A stretch of DNA of 64,000 nucleotides. It comes from Certhia americana. Lineage: Eukaryota > Chordata > Aves > Passeriformes > Certhiidae. Where the stretch lies: the NCBI GenBank assembly GCA_018697195.1, contig CM031870.1, positions 12,425,534 to 12,489,533 of the forward strand, written 5' to 3'. The position numbers and the translations under genes were made by a program. The notes under the pieces are model-generated. The model ran no database searches. It was not told the origin of the DNA and saw only the letters and a program-made list of their open reading frames with translations. Positions 52,542-64,000 of the stretch are shown here, piece by piece; position 1 is the first letter of the stretch, and each line of letters opens with the position of its first letter.

Positions 52542-53846
52542 CAGTGCTGGGATCTGGCTGACCTGAGCTCAAGAGCTGCATCACTCCCTGCACATTCCTC
52601 AATTTCCTCTGCTAATTCCATTTGCCATTTTATCAGTTTTCCTGTTTGAGTTGTCCAGTGCTGTGCCTGCCTTCCTTCACAAAAGTGGCTGGAATATCAG
52701 ATACCACTCTGGCTGCCTTTCCAGATGTCCTTTGAAAAATCAAAGGGAACTTCAGTCATTTACAAGTCCCACTCCCACACTTCACACTCACAAGTCACAA
52801 AAACACTAAAGGCTGCTGGTGTCACAAATGCCACCTGGGCAAGCTCCAGGACTGGAGATTCACTCCTCTAATATTAGGGACCAGGTATTTATTTGTTGTA
52901 GGGCTTTCTCCCTCTCTGGAAGATAGCAAAGATAATGTAGAGAGCTAATCAGGAGGCTACAGGATCTCACAGCCTAAATCTCTTGATCATACCAGAACAT
53001 TTGGAATTCTTTGTTAATTCCAGGTTTGATTGCTTAGGTAGGGCAAAAAGGCAAAGTTTGACATTTGATGCCATTTCCTAGACCAAAGCACAGCCTGTCA
53101 CTAAAATAAGATCAATGCAAAACTCACAACACAAAAGCAGCACACACAGCACAGCAGGCTTGGGAGCCACTGTCAGTAAAATGACCCAGAGCTGCCATCA
53201 AGTGCAAGGAGCACTCAAAGGCCTGAGAAAGATCCCAGGGCTAACCATATCTTATGGACAAGGGAGAAAAAACAGATATGACACACTAAAAAGGTAAAAC
53301 TAGCATATCCAATGAGACAAACTTGAGGGATCTCTCTGAACCTCCTGCATTTTCCCATATCACCTTAGTTAAGCCCACTTCAAAGCTATATGAGATAAAC
53401 ACTAGTACCCCAAATACCCATCTTCTCCAATGAAGGGTAAATGTAGTAATCTGCCTTTAGAAAAGGCCAACACATTCAGCGTAAGGTGCTCTACTTCCAA
53501 AAAAGTTTTTGCTCCTTAGGGAAAATGGGCAAAAGCACCCTGACCACACTCGTGGCTGCGCTGCCACTGAAGGGGGTTTTCTTCTTGCTTATACTGTGTA
53601 AATATCAACTTTACCACAGCAAAGATGAAATTTGCTCAAGAAAAAAGCATTGTGTCACTTCTTAAAAAGAGAAAAGCAACAGAAGGAAAGAAGGCTTGGG
53701 TATCCTGAGGCAGGCAAGCAACAGAGATAACTCATTAAACACACATGAGTGTGCACACAGATTTTAGCTGAGACTTCTAACAAAAGCAATATTATACAGC
53801 AGCTTTAGTCTACAACTATACCCCCTGCAATTACAGTGTGTTACTA

Positions 53847-53867
53847 AAAAAAAAAAAAAAAAAAAAA
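53847..53867. repeat. Poly-A followed by GAAAA-type purine tract
   Basis: A run of about 21 A leading into repeated GAAAA. The matching tract in the second copy (58250-58277) is longer, as expected for a homopolymer that varies between alleles or is misread. Confidence 0.8.
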
Positions 53868-56800
53868 GGAGAAAAGAAAAGAAAAGAAGAGACCGGAAAT
53901 AAAGGTGGGAATCTGAAATAAAAACTGAAGAGCAAACTAAGTACCAAAAGGTTTTTAAGACCCTACAGGGAAAACTGGGTTAACAGTGAGACAAGTCACA
54001 CCAGAAAGGGAAGGATGGAGACAATGGAAAGGCAAACTAGGAAATCACAAAAAATGACAGCTGTGACAGGGTAAGCTCACAGTGACCATCTTCAGTGAGC
54101 AAAGAGAAGACAGACTGGCCCCATGTCCCTGAAACCCACAGGAAAAGGGTGGCATCAGGGCCTCCCAGGACCACTTAGTCCAAATCACAGCACTTCAGGG
54201 TTACTTTTCCCTCCAGTGATTTCACAGTGCCTTTCCACCTCTCTTGTCCTTTCCAAGCTGTTGATTAGAACTCGAGCTACCTACTTGCCACTCTAACTTA
54301 CACCTACTTTGAAAACTGCTTTATTGTACTTTGTGTTATATTTAATAATTACAACTGAAATTAAACTGCACATGGACAATTTCTCAAAGCTGCTGATAAT
54401 TTAAGCAGGAGAATTGGTGCCCATATGTGTTAGCACAGCCCTGCTGAGGTGCCTGTACAGGCTGGTGCCACTCCAGTTCACTCCTGATGGGATGGACTGA
54501 CAGGGGCATGTGGTGAGTATTTGTATTATCTGCTGCTCATCTCAAAGCCAAGTAAATTAACTAGATGATTTATCAGGCTCTTAACTGTTTGGGATGCTGA
54601 CAAGAAAATGGCATTCAGCAGTAAATAGATAATTTCTGAGGGAGAACAGATACCAGAGAAACTGAAAGTTAAAAGCATGATTGGCAGCTTTTGGATATAC
54701 AAGATCTTTATTTTCAACCCGGTTTTTTTTGTCTTATTCTGAGAGAGATCAACATTTCCATCCTGGCCCTTGGGCATTTTTTTCTAGTAATTACAATTAT
54801 TTTCAATTTAAGAATCTCTGGAAGAAAAAAATTTCACTAGTAACCAGCCAACTCAAATTTGCTGTGTGTTTTATTTTTTTCCTTCCTATCAGCACTACCC
54901 TTTGTTTTCTGAGGGTAGGAATTCATTTAGATTGCACTTGGGGTCCTTTTCATAAAGGAGCAATTATCATTATGCTGCAGTAATTTGAATTAGCATGCAA
55001 TAAAGCACCTCACCCTATCTATGAGTCATTACCTTCTCCTGCAAGTGATCCACAATGGGCATCTCCCATTATGCATGGAAGGAGAGTGCCACTCCAAAAT
55101 ACAGTGCAGTCAGCAGGAAAATGAGCAGGAGCTCTGCTGAGCACATTAAGTGTACAAATAAAGGGGAAAAAATTAAAAAAAATGAGAGTGTGGCAGCATA
55201 TTGCTGTGAGTGATTCTTGCAAGTCCTGCAGTTTCTGTAGGTGCTCACTAAAACAATACTGCAGAGCAATTACTGCTTTCAACACAAACACATTCAAGCT
55301 CAGCCCACCTCTGAATTTAGGAAACCTGGTAACTAAACTCCAAATTTTCCTTTTTACTGAGGCAGGAGATAGCTCTAGGCAAGTTTTATCATTACCTGTC
55401 AGGCTTTCTCTCACGCAGACAAAAAAAAAAGCAAGTCTCTGTATTACTGCTGTTTCAGGAGGTTGAAGACCAAGACAGTTTGACCAGAGATAAAAAAAAA
55501 TGTCCTTTCTGTTATTTGGAAATCTTGATTTCAATTGAGAAGGTGCCCTCTCTCAAATCATAATGAAATAAACAAATGCCAGCAAACCTCAAAATAGAAT
55601 CAACAGCAGGTCCATTATTTTTTACCATTTCTTGAAAGAGCAGCCAGACATCTCGCATGGAAAATGAACAATTTCCAGACATAAAATTTTTTCCAAGATT
55701 TTTGGAGCTTTCCAAGGGACTTGGACACCCAGTTTCGCTGCTGTTTATGGCTTATTCATTTTACTTTTGGAAAAAAACTATTCCAGCACAAGAGCAGAGG
55801 GGAAATCACATTACTGATCAAACTGACAGATATGGAAAAATAAAGCATCCTTTCAGTGATTTTGTTAGGCCACACCTGGGACAACCCCCATTTCAAGTAG
55901 CTCAGGGAATCATTGGGGTTAAGTGGCTTTAAACAGGGAAATGTATGTGGGTATTTATTCTCAGCCCACACCACTTTAGAAATAGGCTCCCATTGAGCAA
56001 CTCGGCAACCAGGGATGAATTCCAGCTTGGAAGCTCAAGACCATGTGACAACATTGCTCTGGCTGAGGGCAATTCCTCATGCTGCCTGCCATTGGTAATT
56101 CTAAGTTTTCTCCACTGCTGCTGTAAAAGCTGTTCTGCTTTTACATCAGAAGGGAAAGAGAAAACCCCATGGCCAAGCAAATAAAGCACCAAGAGGAATG
56201 AGACCATGAAGGGTGGAAAGAACGGCCATTGCTACTACATCTATAGAAGTTTAATTCTTTATATTATATAATGAGACTTCCCTTTTGTCTGCTTTAATAA
56301 ATACTTCATTTCCCTACAGTGTTTAATTTTTCACTTCTGAGAGTATTTCATTTTTTGCTTTTGAGAGACCAGAGCTGGGCAGTGATCAGACTGAGGTCAT
56401 GTAATAGCTTTGGTTTGCCAATTTGAAATTTTTCAATTAAGAGCAAAGCAGGTTTAAGCCTAAAAGGAATAAAGCTTCATTAACTAACAGTAAAAGAAAA
56501 AAAACAAGAATCAGAATAAAACTTTCAAATCACTTCTCCTTTTCCTACTAACTATTTTTCTTATTCTAATATAAAAAGATAAAATTTGTGACTCTTAGTT
56601 ATCTTTAAAATAATCATTTCTCAATTTATCAAGGAGAAAGAAGCCTTTCTTAAATACTATAAAGATTTTTTATAAGCTACTAGTTTTCTTGCTCTCACAC
56701 TTCATGAATGGCCCTCCCAGGGGAAGAAAATTTGCCATTGTGAAGTCCCTTCCCATGAGACTGCCTTTGCAGCTACTCATGGGCCATATCAGTTTATTAG

Positions 56801-57124
56801 GGTACAGTTTAAGGATGCTTCTTCTAGTATAAAATAAGAGTTCATCTATCTGATCTCTATCTCAAGGAATAGAGGTCATTTTCTTTTAATGGGCAGAGGG
56901 CGTCATCTCTCTTTCTTGGTCGACCTTTAATTTTTAGTAGAGTACAATTACATTAATTCACAACTATGACTAGAAATTTGCATCCTCCTAAAAACATTGT
57001 ATACGTTACAGGGTACTAAGTCTATTCTTTACGACTTTACAAGAGAAGCCCAACTTAACGAAGCCACTCTTTTAATTTTCCTTTCAATTTAGGATTCTTC
57101 TCTTTTTTTTGATATTGGGTCTCA

Positions 57125-57256
57125 TGCTTCTCATGGCTAGAATACCAGGTGTCTGCTAAGGAATGCAGGAGTCTCCCTTGGAATGGAGAATTTAAACCCC
57201 CTCCCTCTGAATTATTGTAACTTTGAAATTAAGGGGCTCTCAGGCAAAGATATGGG
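57125..57256 (-). mobile_element. LTR fragment truncated by the assembly gap
   Basis: Matches 61534-61665, the low-coordinate end of the solo LTR, with few differences. The remainder would lie in the Ns. Confidence 0.75.
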
Positions 57257-58093
57257 NNNNNNNNNNNNNNNNNNNNNNNNNNNNNNNNNNNNNNNNNNNN
57301 NNNNNNNNNNNNNNNNNNNNNNNNNNNNNNNNNNNNNNNNNNNNNNNNNNNNNNNNNNNNNNNNNNNNNNNNNNNNNNNNNNNNNNNNNNNNNNNNNNNN
57401 NNNNNNNNNNNNNNNNNNNNNNNNNNNNNNNNNNNNNNNNNNNNNNNNNNNNNNNNNNNNNNNNNNNNNNNNNNNNNNNNNNNNNNNNNNNNNNNNNNNN
57501 NNNNNNNNNNNNNNNNNNNNNNNNNNNNNNNNNNNNNNNNNNNNNNNNNNNNNNNNNNNNNNNNNNNNNNNNNNNNNNNNNNNNNNNNNNNNNNNNNNNN
57601 NNNNNNNNNNNNNNNNNNNNNNNNNNNNNNNNNNNNNNNNNNNNNNNNNNNNNNNNNNNNNNNNNNNNNNNNNNNNNNNNNNNNNNNNNNNNNNNNNNNN
57701 NNNNNNNNNNNNNNNNNNNNNNNNNNNNNNNNNNNNNNNNNNNNNNNNNNNNNNNNNNNNNNNNNNNNNNNNNNNNNNNNNNNNNNNNNNNNNNNNNNNN
57801 NNNNNNNNNNNNNNNNNNNNNNNNNNNNNNNNNNNNNNNNNNNNNNNNNNNNNNNNNNNNNNNNNNNNNNNNNNNNNNNNNNNNNNNNNNNNNNNNNNNN
57901 NNNNNNNNNNNNNNNNNNNNNNNNNNNNNNNNNNNNNNNNNNNNNNNNNNNNNNNNNNNNNNNNNNNNNNNNNNNNNNNNNNNNNNNNNNNNNNNNNNNN
58001 NNNNNNNNNNNNNNNNNNNNNNNNNNNNNNNNNNNNNNNNNNNNNNNNNNNNNNNNNNNNNNNNNNNNNNNNNNNNNNNNNNNNNNNNNNNNN
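57257..58093. other. Assembly gap of 837 Ns
   Basis: Undetermined bases between the two copies of the direct duplication. If it is real sequence, the ~566-bp rest of the LTR would be expected at its left side. Confidence 0.99.
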
Positions 58094-58246
58094 ATAAAAA
58101 AGGCCTTGGTATCCGAGGCAGGCAAGCACAGAGATACTCATTAAACACCCACTAGTGTGCACACAGATTACTGAGATTCTAACAACTCAATATTATACAG
58201 CAGCGCTTTAGTCTACAACGATAACCCCCTGTCAATTACGTGTGTA

Positions 58247-58279
<33 letters not shown>

Positions 58280-61200
58280 AGAAAAGAAAAGAAAAGAAGA
58301 GACCGGAAATAAAGGTGGGAATCTGAAATAAAAACTGAAGAGCAAACTAAGTACCAAAAGGTTTTTAAGACCCTACAGGGAAAACTGGGTTAACAGTGAG
58401 ACAAGTCACACCAGAAAGGGAAGGATGGAGACAATGGAAAGGCAAACTAGGAAATCACAAAAAATGACAGCTGTGACAGGGTAAGCTCACAGTGACCATC
58501 TTCAGTGAGCAAAGAGAAGACAGACTGGCCCAATGTCCCTGAAACCCACAGGAAAAGGGTGGCATCAGGGCCTCCCAGGACCACTTAGTCCAAATCACAG
58601 CACTTCAGGGTTACTTTTCCCTCCAGTGATTTCACAGTGCCTTTCCACCTCTCTTGTCCTTTCCAAGTTGTTGATTAGAACTCGAGCTACCTACTTGCCA
58701 CTCTAACTTACACCTACTTTGAAAACTGCTTTATTGTACTTTGCGTTATATTTAATAATTACAACTGAAATTAAACTGCACATGGACAATTTCTCAAAGC
58801 TGCTGATAATTTAAGCAGGAGAATTGGTGCCCATATGTGTTAGCACAGCCCTGCTGAGGTGCCTGTACAGGCTGGTGCCACTCCAGTTCACTCCTGATGG
58901 GATGGACTGACAGGGGCATGTGGTGAGTATTTGTATTATCTGCTGCTCATCTCAAAGCCAAGTAAATTAACTAGATGATTTATCAGGCTCTTAACTGTTT
59001 GGGATGCTGACAAGAAAATGGCATTCAGCAGTAAATAGATAATTTCTGAGGGAGAACAGATACCAGAGAAACTGAAAGTTAAAAGCATGATTGGCAGCTT
59101 TTGGATATACAAGATCTTTATTTTCAACCCGGTTTTTTTTGTCTTATTCTGAGAGAGATCAACATTTCCATCCTGGCCCTTGGGCATTTTTTTCTAGTAA
59201 TTACAATTATTTTCAATTTAAGAATCTCTGGAAGAAAAAAATTTCACTAGTAACCAGCCAACTCAAATTTGCTGTGTGTTTTATTTTTTTCCTTCCTATC
59301 AGCACTACCCTTTGTTTTCTGAGGGTAGGAATTCATTTAGATTGCACTTGGGGTCCTTTTCATAAAGGAGCAATTATCATTATGCTGCAGTAATTTGAAT
59401 TAGCATGCAATAAAGCACCTCACCCTATCTATGAGTCATTACCTTCTCCTGCAAGTGATCCACAATGGGCATCTCCCATTATGCATGGAAGGAGAGTGCC
59501 ACTCCAAAATACAGTGCAGTCAGCAGGAAAATGAGCAGGAGCTCTGCTGAGCACATTAAGTGTACAAATAAAGGGGAAAAAATTTAAAAAATGAGAGTGT
59601 GGCAGCATATTGCTGTGAGTGATTCTTGCAAGTCCTGCAGTTTCTGTAGGTGCTCACTAAAACAATACTGCAGAGCAATTACTGCTTTCAACACAAACAC
59701 ATTCAAGCTCAGCCCACCTCTGAATTTAGGAAACCTGGTAACTAAACTCCAAATTTTCCTTTTTACTGAGGCAGGAGCTAGCTCTAGGCAAGTTTTATCA
59801 TTACCTGTCAGGCTTTCTCTCACGCAGACAAAAAAAGCAAGTCTCTGTATTACTGCTGTTTCAGGAGGTTGAAGACCAAGACAGTTTGACCAGAGATAAA
59901 AAAAATGTCCTTTCTGTTATTTGGAAATCTTGATTTCAATTGAGAAGGTGCCCTCTCTCAAATCATAATGAAATAAACAAATGCCAGCAAACCTCAAAAT
60001 AGAATCAACAGCATGTCCATTATTTTTTACCATTTCTTGAAAGAACAGCCAGACATCTCGCATGGAAAATGAACAATTTCCAGACATAAAATTTTTTCCA
60101 AGATTTTTGGAGCTTTCCAAGGGACTTGGACACACAGTTTCGCTGCTGTTTATGGCTTATTCATTTTACTTTTGGAAAAAAACTATTCCAGCACAAGAGC
60201 AGAGGGGAAATCACATTACTGATCAAACTGACAGATATGGAAAAATAAAGTATCCTTTCAGTGATTTTGTTAGGCCACACCTGGGACAACCCCCATTTCA
60301 AGTAGCTCAGGGAATCATTGGGGTTAAGTGGCTTTAAACAGGGAAATGTATGTGGGTATTTATTCTCAGCCCACACGACTTTAGAAATAGGCTCCCATTG
60401 AGCAACTCGGCAACCAGGGATGAATTCCAGCTTGGAAGCTCAAGACCATGTGACAACATTGCTCTGGCTGAGGGCAATTCCTCATGCTGCCTGCCATTGG
60501 TAATTCCAAGTTTTCTCCACTGCTGCTGTAAAAGCTGTTCTGCTGTTACATCAGAAGGGAAAGAGAAAACCCCATGGCCAAGCAAATAAAGCACCAAGAG
60601 GAATGAGACCATGAAGGGTGGAAAGAACGGCCATTGCTACTACATCTATAGAAGTTTAATTCTTTATATTATATAATGAGACTTCCCTTTTGTCTGCTTT
60701 AATAAATACTTCATTTCCCTACAGTGTTTAATTTTTCACTTCTGAGAGTATTTCATTTTTTGCTTTTGAGAGACCAGAGCTGGGCAGTGATCAGACTGAG
60801 GTCATGTAATAGCTTTGGTTTGCCAATTTGAAATTTTTCAATTAAGAGCAAAGCAGGTTTAAGCCTAAAAGGAATAAAACTTCATTAACTAACAGTAAAA
60901 GAAAAAAAACAAGAATCAGAAATAAAACTTTCAAATCACTTCTCCTTTTCCTACTAACTATTTTTCTTATTCTAATATAAAAAGATAAAATTTGTGATTC
61001 TTAGTTATCATCTTTAAAATAATCATTTCTCAATTTATCAAGGAGAAAGAAGCCTTTCTTAAATACTATAAAGATCTTTTATAAGCTACTAGTTTTCTTG
61101 CTCTCACACTTCATGAATGGCCCTCCCAGGGGAAGAAAATTTGCCATTGTGAAGTCCCTTCCCATGAGACTGCCTTTACAGCTACTCATGGGCCATATCA

Positions 61201-61665
61201 GTTTATTAGGGTACAGTTTAAGGATGCTTCTTCTAGTATAAAATAAGAGTTCATCTATCTGATCTCTATCTCAAGGAATAGAGGTCATTTTCTTTTAATG
61301 GGCAGAGGGCGTCATCTCTCTTTCTTGGTCGACCTTTAATTTTTAGTAGAGTACAATTACATTAATTCACAACTATGACTAGAAATTTGCATCCTCCTAA
61401 AAACATTGTATACGTTACAGGGTACTAAGTCTATTCTTTACGACTTTACAAGAGAAGCCCAACTTAACGAAGCCACTCTTTTAATTTTCCTTTCAATTTA
61501 GGATTCTTCTCTTTTTTTTGATATTGGGTCTCATGCTTCTCATGGCTAGAATACCAGGTGTCTGCTAAGGAATGCAGGAGTCTCCCTTGGAATGGAGAAT
61601 TTAAACCCCCTCCCTCTGAATTACTGTAACTTTGAAATTAAGGGACTCTCAGGCAAAGATATGGG
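58094..61665 (+). repeat. Second copy of the 3.57-kb direct duplication
   Basis: Near-identical to 53690-57256. The first ~155 bp next to the gap carry many single-base losses and changes relative to the first copy, while the rest is about 99% identical. That pattern fits unpolished sequence at a contig end. Beyond 61665 the copy continues into the rest of the LTR and then single-copy sequence. Confidence 0.93.
58250..58277. repeat. Poly-A run
   Basis: About 28 A residues, the longer counterpart of the tract at 53847-53867. Confidence 0.85.
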
Positions 61666-62231
61666 AATAGGAATAACAATTCTTTATTAGGGGAACTAAA
61701 ACAAACAATAAAACCAAAACACATGCAGTATTACATTGGGAAAAAAAAACAAACAAAAAAAACCCACTGACAGAATCAGGATACAACCTGACACCCTGTG
61801 GGTCAGGGTGTTGGTGGCAGTGCCATCCCATGGTGGCTGCAGTCCCAGTGACAGATGTGGCTCTGTTGAAGTTTTTCAATGAAGGTTCAGTGGTGAGAGA
61901 TGGGCCTGGTGTTCCTCTGGGAATCCAGTGAAAGGCTGCTTGGTGTTCCAACTCCCAGATTTTTATCCAGGTAGGAATACTTGGCTGCTCCCCCTGGTTG
62001 GAGCATTTCCCAACGGGATGATGTAATTCTATCAGTGACACTCACTGGCCCATGAGCAGAAGATCTCTCCCTGGAGGGAGGCTGGGTTGTGAGGAGATCA
62101 GAAAACTGCCCCAGCAGGTTTATTGACAGTTGGCCATGGACAGACAATTACAGCACCCCACACACCCCAGTTTCATCAGGTGGTGATAGAATACAGAGTT
62201 TTGGTTACATTTTGCACTGCAACCCATGACA
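61534..62231 (-). mobile_element. Solo ERV LTR of ~700 bp, ERVK-like
   Basis: Read on the minus strand it begins TGTCATGGGTTGCAG and ends near GCCATGAGAAGCA, giving TG...CA ends. A poly-A signal (AATAAA on the minus strand, 61683-61688) lies about 150 bp from the 3' end, as in an LTR. The body resembles an LTR family I recall from songbird genomes (ERVK-type). No retroviral genes adjoin it. I could not find matching target-site duplications at these ends, so the low-coordinate boundary may be off by some bases or the duplication has decayed. Confidence 0.7.
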
Positions 62232-62281
62232 ACGCTGTGTCTTTTTATATTTCATTTGATCTCTTTTTTCTTCTAACTAGG

Positions 62282-62304
62282 CAAGATCCATAACATGGAT
62301 CTTG
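62282..62304. repeat. Perfect 10-bp inverted repeat with 3-base loop
   Basis: CAAGATCCAT (62282-62291), loop AAC, then the exact reverse complement ATGGATCTTG. It lies about 50 bp right of the solo LTR. No function is recognised. Confidence 0.8.
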
Positions 62305-62864
62305 AAGTTTTATCTGGTTAGAAAATGTTTATAACAGCAGGGCAGCAGCCAGGTTAAGACAGTCACCTGATGCATTGCAGCTGTGCCAGGATCTCAAGGC
62401 ATGCTAAGTTTTATTCCAGCTGTGCCGAGAGAGGGAAGCTAGGATCTTGTTTTTCAGCCCAGTCAGGTTTCAGATGTCTCAGCCAGGGCTGATTCACCTC
62501 TCCTTTACCTGCCTGGCAGCTCCAGGCCTGGCTCAGCCCCTGCTCTGCTGCACAGGCTGTCCTGGCTCTGCATATCTCAGCAGCCAGGACTGGACCAGCC
62601 AGCCTTCACCCCCTTGCATTTCCTTCTTTGCCTGGCCAGAGGTGCTGGGAGAGGGTTAAGAGAAACTTGGCCCAGCCTGGGAAGAAGCCAGGCCAAGCCA
62701 CCTACCTCTCCTACCACCGGAAACCAGATGAGAAAAATTTCTGGAATCTTACTTAAAAATATATTTTCACAAGAGGTGTATCTGTTGCTCTACAACATGA
62801 ATAAACACACACTTTCACTATAATTTTTTTTTTTTTTAGAGAAAGGAGGGAGTTTGTGTGACTT

Positions 62865-62866
<2 letters not shown>

Positions 62867-62911
<45 letters not shown>
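62867..62911. repeat. AT dinucleotide microsatellite
   Basis: About 22 uninterrupted AT units; likely to be variable in length and prone to cruciform formation. Confidence 0.95.
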
Positions 62912-62914
<3 letters not shown>

Positions 62915-64000
62915 TTAAAGGTGACCGGTGATTGGAGAGTGAAGTTGCCTCTTGTCTGACCACATTGGTTAAACTAAGAGTTCATCAATTCTCACTTCCT
63001 CTAAAAAAGAATGCAAAACAATAATTGTTTATATGAAAGTGCATCAGAACTCTACTACAGAAGTGCAAACATCAGAAGGCTAAGAAATAACACTCAAAAA
63101 TCAGGGCGACATGTATCTACTCTTTTCATTGGTTTAATCAGGTGTCAATATTACAAAATTGTCCAGTCAGGACTAAACCACAACAGGTCCCCTCATTACA
63201 AGTCCATGGCTCTTGGTGTGACACAGTGGTGCAGACATTGGTCTCTTCCCCACCCCAGAGCCCCCAGCTGGGATGGGAATGGGGCTGTGCAGAGGCAGTG
63301 CTCCCCTGCAGCAGGAGCTCAGCTCATTTCCCCTCGAAGCAGGGCTGCAGGAGTCTGGCACTACCTGCAGCACACACCGAACACTGCAGTCAGTTCAGAC
63401 AAGCCCCTGGTATCAGATGGATGAACCAGAGCACTGTGGGAATGGGCCACAACCCTTCTCAGGTTGCTCTCCATCATCTCTGAAAATTCATGGTTAACAA
63501 AGACCACGATTACTAGGAAAATAAAGAGTGTGCTGTCCTGTACAAGGGCAAGCGCCCATCAGAGGTTGCTTCTAACCCTAATGACTCTTTCATTTCAACT
63601 GCAGGCCTCTCATTTTAGGATTGTTTTCTAACTATGAGATAAATAGGATCCACATAAGCAGTGTCTAAGACCCATTCCTCCCAGCTGTAATTCTGTAACG
63701 AACAGGAGCCAGGAATTGATGTTTTGTTCTGATAATTTTCAGTCTAGAACACTACATTTGAGCTTAATTTTTGAATGATGCTCTTTGTCTCTCTGTAAAT
63801 TTTCCTTTCTGCTGCTGGTCTACTCAATATTTGGTGGGCATGAGACATTAATTTTGAAGCTTTGCTGAAATCAGTTAAAATTCAGAGGATGGTTAAGAGA
63901 GAGACCGGATTTTAGACAAGCTATCCCGGATCTAATAACTCAATGCCTGTCAAGTTTATGTTTGTATAAGCTGGGCTTGTAACGAAAAACAAGGAAATTG

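Larger units (their letters stand above)
45936..53689. other. Non-coding DNA, no gene seen
   Basis: No supported exon or RNA gene. Simple repeats are an A-rich tract (47718-47768), a short TG run (49646-49659), a poly-A run (50338-50355) and a CAGA microsatellite (52515-52541). The GC-richer stretch 51690-52110 has only random-looking open frames. Confidence 0.65.
53690..57256 (+). repeat. First copy of a 3.57-kb direct duplication
   Basis: The segment aligns in the same orientation with 58094-61665 at a constant offset of about 4.41 kb. By eye I count about twenty substitutions, plus small length changes in homopolymers, or roughly 0.6% divergence. It contains no recognisable gene. Its last 130 bp are the start of the LTR seen whole at 61534, and it stops in the gap. 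Left of 53690 the sequence is single-copy. Either two haplotypes were placed in tandem, or this is a very young duplication. Confidence 0.93.
62232..64000. other. Non-coding DNA, no gene seen
   Basis: Contains a perfect hairpin, a T run (62825-62838) and an AT microsatellite. The open frames at 63011-63497 overlap one another in different frames and match nothing I know. Confidence 0.65.

Noticed and set aside
54681..54983. 100-codon frame, identical in both duplicate copies (also 59091-59393)
   Set aside because: Identity only reflects the recency or artefact of the duplication. The peptide matches nothing known, and the length is expected by chance.
55019..55534. 171-codon open frame on the minus strand in the first duplicate
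   Set aside because: It does not begin with ATG, and in the second duplicate small length changes in A runs break the frame. A frame that does not survive 0.6% divergence is not under protein selection.
57183..58162. Several ~300-codon open frames over the large gap
   Set aside because: They consist almost wholly of undetermined bases.
61737..61765. Poly-A tail of a processed pseudogene or retroposon
   Set aside because: The A-rich tract is internal to the solo LTR, and no spliced gene copy or LINE body adjoins it.

Overview
The window looks like vertebrate nuclear DNA, most likely from a bird and probably a songbird. It is about 64 kb of mostly AT-rich, non-coding sequence with no compact gene anywhere. 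It carries a degraded CR1-type retroposon, solo LTRs of kinds I recognise from avian endogenous retroviruses (ERVs), short microsatellites and two assembly gaps. No complete protein-coding gene, rRNA or tRNA can be supported. The longest open frames lie in a GC-rich minisatellite, in gap Ns, or in sequence whose second copy breaks the frame. The setting fits a large intron or intergenic DNA.

Layout. Positions 1-6500 are unremarkable non-coding DNA with one A-rich tract. At 6540-6795 there is an isolated CpG-rich patch holding a CTCF-like motif. A ~615-bp LTR-like element follows at 6847-7462 (minus strand). A possible 60-nt exon with very good splice sites lies on the minus strand at 12430-12489. 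At 20830-22548 is a solo ERV LTR (minus) with 5-bp target-site duplications, split by a second copy of the ~600-bp element (21647-22249, plus) that has its own 5-bp duplication. An old CR1 fragment (minus) lies at about 27785-28090. Weaker exon-like segments (minus) lie at 29928-30041 and 36056-36152. A GC-rich minisatellite with a period of about 34 bp occupies 44711-45810, with a 16-N gap inside and a CpG-dense right flank.

The right end holds a 3.57-kb segment present twice, at 53690-57256 and 58094-61665, in the same orientation and separated by 837 Ns. The copies differ by about 0.6% by eye, and the gap-side edge of the second copy is full of small indels. This fits two unmerged haplotypes in the assembly better than it fits biology, though a very recent tandem duplication is possible. 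The second copy runs into a third solo LTR (about 61534-62231, minus), and the first copy breaks off into the gap inside that same LTR.

I found no new multi-gene system. The points most worth a second look are the nested LTRs with intact target-site duplications, the G-rich minisatellite and its CpG flank, the 60-nt exon candidate, the CpG/CTCF patch, and the duplication around the gap. All identifications were made by eye; none was checked against a database.
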